Shown here in pieces: positions 16,814 to 24,335 of a stretch of 64,000 nt of DNA. The stretch spans positions 1 to 64,000 of the forward strand of contig CBDDHW010000065.1 in the NCBI GenBank assembly GCA_965228575.1. The letters are read 5' to 3'. The DNA comes from UBA11612 sp965228575. Its GTDB lineage: Bacteria; Pseudomonadota; Alphaproteobacteria; Rhodospirillales; Rhodospirillaceae. The notes beneath the pieces were generated by a model. The model did no database searches. It was not told the DNA's origin and was given only the letters and a program-made list of their open reading frames with translations. The translations under genes and the position numbers were made by a program. The number at the start of each line of letters is the position of its first letter. Position 1 is the first letter of the stretch.

Positions 16814-18972
16814 TGCTGCGTCAGTTCGAACTCGTCGAAAGGGTCAAATCATACGATTTGGGCGCGGATGAAGAGGCGCTTAACCGCGCTTACGTCTATG
16901 CGATGAAAATGCACGGGTCCCAGAAGAGGGCGTCGGGCGACCCTTACTTTTCCCATCCCATTGAAGTTGCCGGTATCCTGACGAACTACAAGCTCGATAC
17001 CGCATCTATTGTCACCGCGCTTTTGCACGATGTTGTTGAGGACACCCACGCGACTCTCGAGGAAATTGGGGAGTTGTTTGGAGATGAAGTCGCGCGGCTC
17101 GTGGACGGCGTAACAAAACTTACCCGTATTCAAATTCAGAACGTCCAAACGAAACAAGCAGAGAACTTTCGCAAGCTTGTTCTCGCAATGTCCGAGGACA
17201 TCCGGGTTCTAATGGTGAAACTCGCTGATCGCCTTCACAATATGCGTACGCTGAATTTCATTTCCAGCGAAGAAAAACGCCGTACGATCGCTCTGGAAAC
17301 CATGGAAATTTATGCCCCGCTAGCTGAGCGAACGGGCATGCAAGACATCAAAACTGAATTGGAAGACTTAGCGTTTGCCGAGCTTCATGAAGAGGCGCGG
17401 ACCTCAATTTTGCGCAGATTGAGATATTTGGAACTGCACGGCGGCGAATTGGTCGTCAAAATCATGGATGAGCTCGACCAAGTCATCTCTAAAGCTGGAG
17501 TAAAAGGGTACGTATCGGGCCGTGAAAAAACGGCGTTTTCCATTTGGCGAAAAATGCAGATTAAAGATGTTAGCTTTGAGCAACTTTCCGACATCATGGC
17601 ATTCCGCATCGTCGTCGACACTGTGGAGGATTGCTACAAAACTCTAGGTGTAGTTCACCGTGAATATCCCACCGTTCCTGGACGTTTTAAGGATTATATC
17701 TCGACGCCGAAACGCAATGGGTACCGGTCGATCCATACATCTGTGATTGGACCTGAGCGGCACAGAATCGAAATTCAAATTCGCACACACCAAATGCAGG
17801 AGATTGCCGAACTCGGGGTTGCTGCCCATTGGAGATACAAAACAGATTTGTTTGGAGACGCATCAGTCAAACCCATGGAAGGGCGGCAGTATTCGTGGCT
17901 TAGAGAGTTGCTGGAAATTCTAGATCACGCTCAGACACCGGAAGAATTTCTTGAGCATACCAAGCTCGAAATGTTCCACGACCAAGTGTTTTGCTTTACG
18001 CCGAAGGGCGACCTCATAGCGTTGCCGAAAGGGGCGAGTGCCGTCGACTTCGCCTATGCGGTTCACACGGAAGTCGGAAATACTTGCGTTGGGGCGAAGG
18101 TAAACGCGCGAATTGTTCCTTTGCGCACACGCCTGCAAAACGGTGATCAAGTTGAGATCATGACCTCTTCGGCGCAGAAACCGTCACCGGAGTGGGAGGG
18201 CTTTGTGGTCACCGGAAAAGCCCGAGCCCACCTACGCCGGAGATTCCGTGCTGAAGCGCGGACCGAATACATCAAATTGGGACGGGAAATCCTTGAAAAG
18301 ACCTTCGCGAAGGACGGGCTTGAACTTACGGATAAGGGTCTTAAGGGAGTCCTCGATAAATTCGGGGTTGAAGATCTTGAAGATCTTTATGTTCAGGTAG
18401 GCGAGGGACGGCGCGTTGGCCGGGAAGTTCTTGTCGCTGTCTATCCTGGCGTTCGCGATTCAAACGACGAAAATGTCGTGAATTTGTCACAAGCTCGCCT
18501 CAAACAGTCGCATGATAAGGATGAGGCGGTTGCGATCCGCGGCCTCACACCCGGAATGGCAGTTCATATATCAACATGCTGCCATCCGCTCCCTGGGGAC
18601 CGCATCGTTGGTATTGCGACGGACGGTCGAGGCGTAGAAGTGCATACCATTGATTGCGAGCAACTGGATGAGGTAACGGAAGACCCTGATCGGTGGATTG
18701 ATTTGGCTTGGAATCCTGAAAAGGACAACCAAATCCATATTGGCCGGGTTAGTTTGGTTGTTGCGAATGAGCCAGGAAGCCTTGGTGAGTTATCAACGGT
18801 AATTGCGCGAAATTACGGGAATATTTCAAATTTGAAAGTTGTTAACCGTACATCGGAATTTTTTGATATGGCTGTAGACATTGAAGTTCGTGATGTGAAA
18901 CACCTTGCGAACATTATTGCAGCCTTGCGTGCTACGTCCTCGATAAATTCTGTCGAGCGTGCGCGCGGATAA
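16813..18972 (+). CDS. relA/spoT: Bifunctional (p)ppGpp synthetase/hydrolase (Rel/SpoT)
   Basis: Makes and degrades the stringent-response alarmones. In 719 residues: the HD hydrolase domain (about 20-180) with LLHDVVEDTHATLEEI and VKLADRLHNMRTL; the synthetase domain (about 230-350) with GRFKDYISTPKRNGYRSIHT; the TGS domain (about 385-450) with CFTPKGDLIALPKGASAVDFAY; and a C-terminal ACT domain (about 640-719). The hydrolase HD pair is intact, so the protein is bifunctional, as is usual for the single Rsh of alphaproteobacteria. The GTG start gives MLRQFELVERV, the standard opening, and overlaps the stop of the small ORF by one base. Confidence 0.96.
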   Translation: MLRQFELVERVKSYDLGADEEALNRAYVYAMKMHGSQKRASGDPYFSHPIEVAGILTNYKLDTASIVTALLHDVVEDTHATLEEIGELFGDEVARLVDGVTKLTRIQIQNVQTKQAENFRKLVLAMSEDIRVLMVKLADRLHNMRTLNFISSEEKRRTIALETMEIYAPLAERTGMQDIKTELEDLAFAELHEEARTSILRRLRYLELHGGELVVKIMDELDQVISKAGVKGYVSGREKTAFSIWRKMQIKDVSFEQLSDIMAFRIVVDTVEDCYKTLGVVHREYPTVPGRFKDYISTPKRNGYRSIHTSVIGPERHRIEIQIRTHQMQEIAELGVAAHWRYKTDLFGDASVKPMEGRQYSWLRELLEILDHAQTPEEFLEHTKLEMFHDQVFCFTPKGDLIALPKGASAVDFAYAVHTEVGNTCVGAKVNARIVPLRTRLQNGDQVEIMTSSAQKPSPEWEGFVVTGKARAHLRRRFRAEARTEYIKLGREILEKTFAKDGLELTDKGLKGVLDKFGVEDLEDLYVQVGEGRRVGREVLVAVYPGVRDSNDENVVNLSQARLKQSHDKDEAVAIRGLTPGMAVHISTCCHPLPGDRIVGIATDGRGVEVHTIDCEQLDEVTEDPDRWIDLAWNPEKDNQIHIGRVSLVVANEPGSLGELSTVIARNYGNISNLKVVNRTSEFFDMAVDIEVRDVKHLANIIAALRATSSINSVERARG

Positions 18973-18988
18973 CTGAGCGGCTACTCAA

Positions 18989-19588
18989 ATGTTTAAACGA
19001 CGTACGGCGCGGTCGCCGTTTTCACAGGTTTTTGGGTTTCTCTGGCCCCAAATGGGCTGGCGCCGGGCAACCTCTTATCACTGGCATCGATTAAAGCGAA
19101 TCCCGGGTACACCGGAGAGTATCGCAATGGGGTTTGCGTGTGGAGCCGCCGCGTCAATGATGCCCTTTATGGGCTTTCACTTTATTATCTCCGCGGTTTT
19201 TGCGTGGTTGTTGCGCGGAAGTATTATCGCGTCGGCGCTAGGAACAATTGTTGGAAACCCATGGACTTTTCCATTCATTTGGGTGGGAACGTATAAAATT
19301 GGGCAAGTGTTGCTCGGTATCGATACATCGGTAGAGGGCGAGGCACCGTTCCAGCAAATGTTCATTGGTTTGTTCGAAGCTATTCAAACATTCGATGGAG
19401 ATCTCTTCGTCGAGAAAGTTATGCCAATCTTTATTCCAATGCTCGCGGGCAGTCTCCCAGTTTCTCTCGCAGTTGGGGCGGCAAGTTACTTTATAATTTT
19501 AAAGCCCGTGCGCGCGGTCCACAAACTACGCCAAGAACGTAAATTGGCGCGGGATATCTCATCGCCAACTGAGCACGTCGCTAAATGA
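18989..19588 (+). CDS. DUF2062 membrane protein
   Basis: A 199-residue integral membrane protein of family DUF2062. Diagnostic features are the basic N terminus, GTPESIAMGFACGAAASMMPFMGFH (about 39-63) and ALGTIVGNPWTFPFIWVGTYKIG (about 85-107). Three hydrophobic segments are visible. The function is unknown. It lies 16 bp after relA/spoT and overlaps pdxJ by 4 bp (ATGA), an order common in alphaproteobacteria. Confidence 0.9.
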   Translation: MFKRRTARSPFSQVFGFLWPQMGWRRATSYHWHRLKRIPGTPESIAMGFACGAAASMMPFMGFHFIISAVFAWLLRGSIIASALGTIVGNPWTFPFIWVGTYKIGQVLLGIDTSVEGEAPFQQMFIGLFEAIQTFDGDLFVEKVMPIFIPMLAGSLPVSLAVGAASYFIILKPVRAVHKLRQERKLARDISSPTEHVAK

Positions 19589-20352
19589 CGACGAAACCCG
19601 GTGCATCATCCTATCTTCGCCTGGGTGTAAATGTTGATCACGTCGCAACCGTCCGGAATGCGCGGGGAGGGAGTCACCCAGACCCGGTGCGCGCAGCGGT
19701 ATTGGCGGCCAAAGCGGGCGCCGATGGAATCACAGCACACTTGCGGGAAGATCGCCGGCACATTTCTGACTCAGATATCGAAAAGTTGATGGGTGATCTC
19801 GATATTCCCTTGAACCTGGAAATGGCCGCGACCGACGAGATGCTAGAGATCGCGCTACGGCACAAACCGCATGCGGTATGCCTTGTGCCCGAAAAACGCG
19901 AGGAGCGCACGACAGAAGGAGGTCTGGACGTTGCATCCGCGCACAATCACCTGGCGCGATTTGTCAATGAATTGGGAGGAGCTGAAATTCGCGTCTCTCT
20001 GTTTATTGAGCCCGACGCTAAACAACTTGACGCGGTAAGGAGTTTGGGCGCGCCGGTCATAGAACTTCACACCGGGGCGTATTGCGATGCTGCTGCCGGC
20101 GCACATCAGGAAAAGCTGCTCAAAAAAATTCAAGATGCAGCAGCCTATGCAGAGTCCATAGGATTAGAATGCCATGCGGGGCATGGGCTGAGTTATGATA
20201 CGGTTGCACCTATTGCAGCGATCCCAACAGTAAAAGAGTTGAATATCGGCCACTTTTTGGTTGGCGAGGCGATATTTGATGGGTTTGCGGTGGCAATTCA
20301 GCGCATGCGTGAGACAATGGACGCCGCGCGCGAACAAAATCATTCGAAATAG
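19585..20352 (+). CDS. pdxJ: Pyridoxine 5'-phosphate synthase
   Basis: Condenses 3-amino-2-oxopropyl phosphate with deoxyxylulose 5-phosphate to pyridoxine 5'-phosphate. The 255-residue TIM barrel starts LRLGVNVDHVATVRNARGG, has ADGITAHLREDRRHI, VCLVPEKREERTTEGGLDV, and the C-terminal GHGLSYDTV and LNIGHFLVGEAIFDG. Start overlaps the upstream stop by 4 bp, and acpS follows in 9 bp: a pdxJ-acpS-lepB-rnc-era order well known in proteobacteria. Confidence 0.97.
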   Translation: MTTKPGASSYLRLGVNVDHVATVRNARGGSHPDPVRAAVLAAKAGADGITAHLREDRRHISDSDIEKLMGDLDIPLNLEMAATDEMLEIALRHKPHAVCLVPEKREERTTEGGLDVASAHNHLARFVNELGGAEIRVSLFIEPDAKQLDAVRSLGAPVIELHTGAYCDAAAGAHQEKLLKKIQDAAAYAESIGLECHAGHGLSYDTVAPIAAIPTVKELNIGHFLVGEAIFDGFAVAIQRMRETMDAAREQNHSK

Positions 20353-20361
20353 TGGTGAAAT

Positions 20362-20781
20362 ATGATTATCGGCATTGGGAGTGACCTGATCGATATCCGC
20401 CGGATCGAAAAAACCGTGGAACGCTTTGGGGATCGGTTTCTTCAACGCATCTACACGGACGTCGAGCGCAAAAAAGCCGAGCGGCGGCGCGGAGCAGGAA
20501 TCTCGTATATCGCCACACTGGCCAAGCGATACGCTGCGAAGGAAGCCGCGTCCAAGGCGCTCGGCACAGGATTTCGAAAAGGCGTGTACTGGCGAGATTT
20601 GGGTGTGGTGAATTTACCTACTGGCAAGCCGACCGTTGAAATGAGTGGTGGCGCTGCGTCCCGGCTCGCCGCCTTGACACCACCGGGTATGAAAGCCCAG
20701 GTCGATCTTACGATCACAGACGAATTCCCTATTGCTGAAGCAGTTGTAATAATTTCGGCCGTACAAGAGAACGCGCACTAG
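20362..20781 (+). CDS. acpS: Holo-[acyl-carrier-protein] synthase
   Basis: Transfers the 4'-phosphopantetheine arm from CoA to acyl carrier protein. The 139-residue protein has the two family motifs: IIGIGSDLIDIRRIE at the N terminus with the metal-binding Asp, and LAKRYAAKEAASKALGTGF with the catalytic Glu. Normal length. It follows pdxJ by 9 bp. Confidence 0.96.
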   Translation: MIIGIGSDLIDIRRIEKTVERFGDRFLQRIYTDVERKKAERRRGAGISYIATLAKRYAAKEAASKALGTGFRKGVYWRDLGVVNLPTGKPTVEMSGGAASRLAALTPPGMKAQVDLTITDEFPIAEAVVIISAVQENAH

Positions 20782-20902
20782 GTCTTATCCGGCTAACGTG
20801 TATGGCGCCGCCCTTGACTTTCCCCCAACACACTGGCTTGATCTGCGCGCATTTGCGGGTTCCCACGCGGGTTCAAGAGTGTAACGGCCTAATTCTCTTT
20901 TA

Positions 20903-21661
20903 ATGACAAAGATTGGTTCGACGATGTCCGGTTCGAGGCGGCAGGAAGGTTTTTGGGAAACTGTCCACACGCTCGTTTACGCAATCGTTATCGCTCTGAT
21001 CATTCGCACGTTTCTTTTTGAACCCTTTAATATTCCTTCGGGTTCCATGATTCCGACGCTATTAGTCGGAGACTACCTTTTCGTTTCGAAATACTCCTAC
21101 GGATATAGCAAGCATTCCTTCCCGTTCAGCGCGGCGCCGTTTGATGGTCGAATTATCGACTCTGAGCCTGAACGCGGAGACGTGCTAGTGTTCAAATTAC
21201 CTTCTGACCAGAAAACAGATTACATTAAACGCTTGATTGGTCTTCCTGGTGATACGATCCAAATGCGAGACGGTCGTTTGTATATTAATGGTGAACTCGT
21301 GGAACGCGAAGCGGTTGGTGAGTACGAATACCGCAATACGTATGGCAGCGTTCTTCGGCCAATGCGCTATATCGAGAGACTCCCCGGAGGCAAAGAACAT
21401 TACATATTGGAGGAGGGGGATAATCGGCGCCTCGATAACACTCCCGAATTTAAAGTTCCGGACGGCCACTATTTTATGATGGGCGATAACCGCGACAACT
21501 CAGTGGATAGCCGTGCGAACGTCGGCTACGTACCGGTAGAAAACTTTGTTGGTCGCGCTGAATTTTTGTTTTTCTCAACGAACGGTACGGCCGCACTGTG
21601 GGAAGTTTGGCGGTGGCCCTTCGCAATCCGCTTTAGCCGGCTTTTCGACGGTATTGAATAG
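20903..21661 (+). CDS. lepB: Signal peptidase I
   Basis: Membrane-bound serine/lysine-dyad protease that removes signal peptides on the periplasmic side. The 252-residue protein has one N-terminal transmembrane helix (VYAIVIALIIRTFLFEPF). The catalytic serine is in NIPSGSMIPTLLVGDYLFVSK, the general-base lysine in DYIKRLIGLPGDTI, and box E is YFMMGDNRDNSVDSR. The start is uncertain: ATG 20903 and ATG 20924 are both possible and neither has a strong ribosome-binding site. It ends 7 bp before rnc. Confidence 0.95.
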   Translation: MTKIGSTMSGSRRQEGFWETVHTLVYAIVIALIIRTFLFEPFNIPSGSMIPTLLVGDYLFVSKYSYGYSKHSFPFSAAPFDGRIIDSEPERGDVLVFKLPSDQKTDYIKRLIGLPGDTIQMRDGRLYINGELVEREAVGEYEYRNTYGSVLRPMRYIERLPGGKEHYILEEGDNRRLDNTPEFKVPDGHYFMMGDNRDNSVDSRANVGYVPVENFVGRAEFLFFSTNGTAALWEVWRWPFAIRFSRLFDGIE

Positions 21662-21668
21662 CGCTTTC

Positions 21669-22373
21669 ATGGCGAACCGCCGCGCCAAGCTTGAAGATGC
21701 TCTGGGATATCAATTCACAAATCCCGACCTTCTCACAGAAGCCTTAACCCATAGAGGGTTTTTGGGAACGACCTCTCAGGCCGGTAAGGACAAGCCGACC
21801 TTGGTTGCGAATGAAAGGCTCGAATTCCTCGGGGATCGGGTTCTTGGATTGGTCATTGCTGATGAACTCCTGAGGAGTTATCCGGATGAGAACGAAGGTG
21901 CATTGGCGACCCGCCTCGCGGCGCTTGTCAGCGCGCCAGCCTTGGCGCAAGTCGCAGAAACATTTGATGTTGAATCCCACATTCGATTAGCGCCTGGCCA
22001 TCAAATCGATGCGACCGAGTCAGCGATCCTTGCTGATGCGTGCGAAGCCATCATTGGAGCGATGTTTTTGGATGGTGGCTTAGAGGTGGCGTCGCGCTTT
22101 GTGCGAGAGCGATGGAAACCTCTTATGCGCGCAGAGATCGCACCTCCAAAAGACCCCAAAACAACTCTGCAAGAATGGGCGCAAGGCCGAGGTCTGCCGC
22201 TTCCAGAGTATAAGCTCATATCAGAGTCCGGGCCGGCCCATGCTCCGGAGTTTACCGTGTCTGTAACGGTGGAAGGGGCTCCAGTATTCGAAGGGCAAGG
22301 CCGTGCGAAGAGATTGGCGGAACAGGTGGCGGCGAGCGCGTTACTCGAATATCTGACGAAGGAATCGCAGTGA
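21669..22373 (+). CDS. rnc: Ribonuclease III
   Basis: Double-stranded-RNA endonuclease for rRNA and mRNA processing. The start at 21669 (MANRRAKLEDALGYQF) is chosen because it follows the lepB stop directly and gives the standard N terminus; the frame is open further upstream inside lepB. The RNase III signature NERLEFLGDRVLGLVIAD and the second acidic cluster ADACEAIIGAMFLDGG are intact. The C-terminal dsRNA-binding domain begins at KTTLQEWAQGRGLPLPEY. The stop overlaps the era GTG start by 4 bp. Confidence 0.96.
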   Translation: MANRRAKLEDALGYQFTNPDLLTEALTHRGFLGTTSQAGKDKPTLVANERLEFLGDRVLGLVIADELLRSYPDENEGALATRLAALVSAPALAQVAETFDVESHIRLAPGHQIDATESAILADACEAIIGAMFLDGGLEVASRFVRERWKPLMRAEIAPPKDPKTTLQEWAQGRGLPLPEYKLISESGPAHAPEFTVSVTVEGAPVFEGQGRAKRLAEQVAASALLEYLTKESQ

Positions 22374-23299
22374 CCGAATTGGCGTCTGACATACCAACCA
22401 GGTGTGGTTTCGTCGCCGTTCTCGGTGCGCCGAACGCTGGAAAGTCGACGCTTGTGAATGCCTTGGTTGGCAGCAAGGTGAGCATTGTGACGCCCAAGGC
22501 GCAAACAACGCGAGCTATTGTGCGCGGGATCGCCATACTCGGTAGCACGCAGGTTGTTTTTCTGGACACACCTGGCATTTTCCAAGCCAAGAAACGCATT
22601 GAGCGCGCGATGGTCGCGGCGGCCTGGTCAGGTGCCGGGGATGCGGACGAAATTCTTCTGGTTATAGACGCAGCGAAAGAAAGTCGTGGCAAGGAATTGT
22701 CGGACGGCAATGCGCAGATTGTCGAGGACATTAAGTCGTCTGGCCGAAAAGCATCGCTCGTTCTCAATAAGGTCGATGTCGCCGACAAAAATAATATGCT
22801 CAAGCTTACTGAGATATTGAGTCGGACCGAGGCGTTTACCGAAATATTTATGGTCTCTGCTTTGACGGGCGATGGTTTGGATAAAGTACGAGACTATTTA
22901 TCCGGGGCGATGCAGCCAGGGCCGTGGATGTTTCCGGAAGACGATATTTCGGATATGCCGCTGCGGCTGCTCGCAACCGAAATCACCCGTGAAAAATTGT
23001 TCCTCCGATTGCGTCAAGAACTACCGTATTCGTGCGCCGTCGATGTCGAACATTGGGAGGAACGCAACGACGGAAGCGTACGTATTGATCAGGTCATTTA
23101 TGTGGCTCGTGAAAACCACCGACCGATCGTACTCGGGCATGGTGGACGGTCTATAAAAGCAATAGGTGCATCTGCACGGGCAGAGTTGGAAGAAATGCTG
23201 GGCCGGCGTGTCCACCTCTTTCTCCATGTGAAGGTCAACGAGCGTTGGGGAGAGGAGCGCAATTTCTATCAAACATGGGGGCTCGACTTCGACGCGTGA
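22370..23299 (+). CDS. era: GTPase Era
   Basis: Ribosome-assembly GTPase that binds the 3' end of 16S rRNA. The 309-residue protein has G1 GAPNAGKSTLVNAL, the switch-I region KAQTTRAIVRGI, G3 DTPGIF and G4 NKVD, followed by the C-terminal KH domain (GHGGRSIKAIGASARAELEE). It starts with GTG in a GTGA overlap with rnc, so the two are translationally coupled. Confidence 0.97.
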   Translation: MTELASDIPTRCGFVAVLGAPNAGKSTLVNALVGSKVSIVTPKAQTTRAIVRGIAILGSTQVVFLDTPGIFQAKKRIERAMVAAAWSGAGDADEILLVIDAAKESRGKELSDGNAQIVEDIKSSGRKASLVLNKVDVADKNNMLKLTEILSRTEAFTEIFMVSALTGDGLDKVRDYLSGAMQPGPWMFPEDDISDMPLRLLATEITREKLFLRLRQELPYSCAVDVEHWEERNDGSVRIDQVIYVARENHRPIVLGHGGRSIKAIGASARAELEEMLGRRVHLFLHVKVNERWGEERNFYQTWGLDFDA

Positions 23300-23358
23300 T
23301 TCAGTTTTTATGGCTGAAACAGTGAAGGGGCTGAAATAGACGTCGCGCGGGGGGCGCC

Positions 23359-23529
23359 GTGAGTATATTTGGAGTATCTTGCTTCTTTGCGGGCGTTTTA
23401 TCCCTCGCGTTTCTCGTGATGCGCAGAGGGCAGCGGGTTCCCCAAAACTGGATGGACCACACCGCATTGTTTGTCGGTGTTGCGGGAACAATTCTGGGCC
23501 TTGCGATCGTTTTTCTAAGATTTAGCTAA
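23359..23529 (+). CDS. Small two-helix membrane protein (56 aa)
   Basis: A GTG-started frame between era and recO that encodes 56 residues. Two hydrophobic helices are clear: residues about 4-21 (FGVSCFFAGVLSLAFLVM) and 35-53 (TALFVGVAGTILGLAIVF), joined by a short basic loop (RRGQRVPQN). A G-rich stretch precedes the GTG. The next gene, recO, starts 15 bp after its stop, so it fits the operon. No family name can be given; small membrane proteins at this place occur in alphaproteobacteria. The initiation codon is the weakest part of the call. Confidence 0.6.
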   Translation: MSIFGVSCFFAGVLSLAFLVMRRGQRVPQNWMDHTALFVGVAGTILGLAIVFLRFS

Positions 23530-23544
23530 GGAGCATTTCTGCTC

Positions 23545-24267
23545 ATGGCGGTCAGTTGGGAAGATGAGGGCATTGTGATTTCGGTTCGCCGGTTCGGTGA
23601 GCACGACGCTATCGTTTCGCTGTTGACCGCATCGCAAGGTCGCCATGTTGGTCTTGTTAAAGGCGGAACTGGCCGAAAACTTCGCGGCGTTCTTCAGCCT
23701 GGGAATTTAATCCGGGCGAGTTGGCGGGCTCGTCTTGATGAACACCTCGGCAATTATACCGTGGAGGCGATTCAGAGTTATGCCGCGCGGGCCTTATCCG
23801 ATGCAGACTCTCTCGCGGGATTAAGTGCGTTGTGCGCCATGGTGGAGGAAACCCTTCCGGAGCGTGAGCCTCATATCGAAGTTCATGACCGGACTCTTGA
23901 TCTTCTTAAAACACTTGGCGACGACACATGGCCGCGTGAGTATGCGCGCTGGGAACTCTCCTTGTTGACAGACATGGGATACGGGCTCGATCTCTCGAAC
24001 TGTGCGGCGACGGGAAGCAACCATGACTTAATTTACGTCTCGCCTAAATCTGGTCGGGCGGTCTCGCGCGCGGCGGGAGAGCCCTATATCGATAAATTGC
24101 TGGCGTTACCGTCCTTCCTGCACCAAGCGGATATTGACCCGACCTCCCGCGAAATTGGGCAAAGCCTCGCCTTGACCGGATATTTTTTTGACACCCGGGT
24201 GTTTGGCCCCAACAATCGCAAGCTTCCAGCCTCGCGCACACGATTTGTAGTGCGTTTTAGTCCGTAA
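23545..24267 (+). CDS. recO: DNA repair protein RecO
   Basis: RecFOR-pathway mediator that binds SSB and loads RecA. The 240-residue protein has the N-terminal OB fold (WEDEGIVISVRRFGEHDAIVSLLTASQGRHVGLVKGG) and the helical C-terminal region with WELSLLTDMGYGLDLSNCA. The cysteine zinc site found in some RecO proteins is reduced, with one cysteine remaining in the usual CAATG segment. Its place after era is classic. Confidence 0.94.
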   Translation: MAVSWEDEGIVISVRRFGEHDAIVSLLTASQGRHVGLVKGGTGRKLRGVLQPGNLIRASWRARLDEHLGNYTVEAIQSYAARALSDADSLAGLSALCAMVEETLPEREPHIEVHDRTLDLLKTLGDDTWPREYARWELSLLTDMGYGLDLSNCAATGSNHDLIYVSPKSGRAVSRAAGEPYIDKLLALPSFLHQADIDPTSREIGQSLALTGYFFDTRVFGPNNRKLPASRTRFVVRFSP

Positions 24268-24335
24268 CATACTAGGTCTTGTGGTCCCGGCACGCTGCCC
24301 GCTATGGTGCCGCGCTGAACGTATTTGAGATTCAA

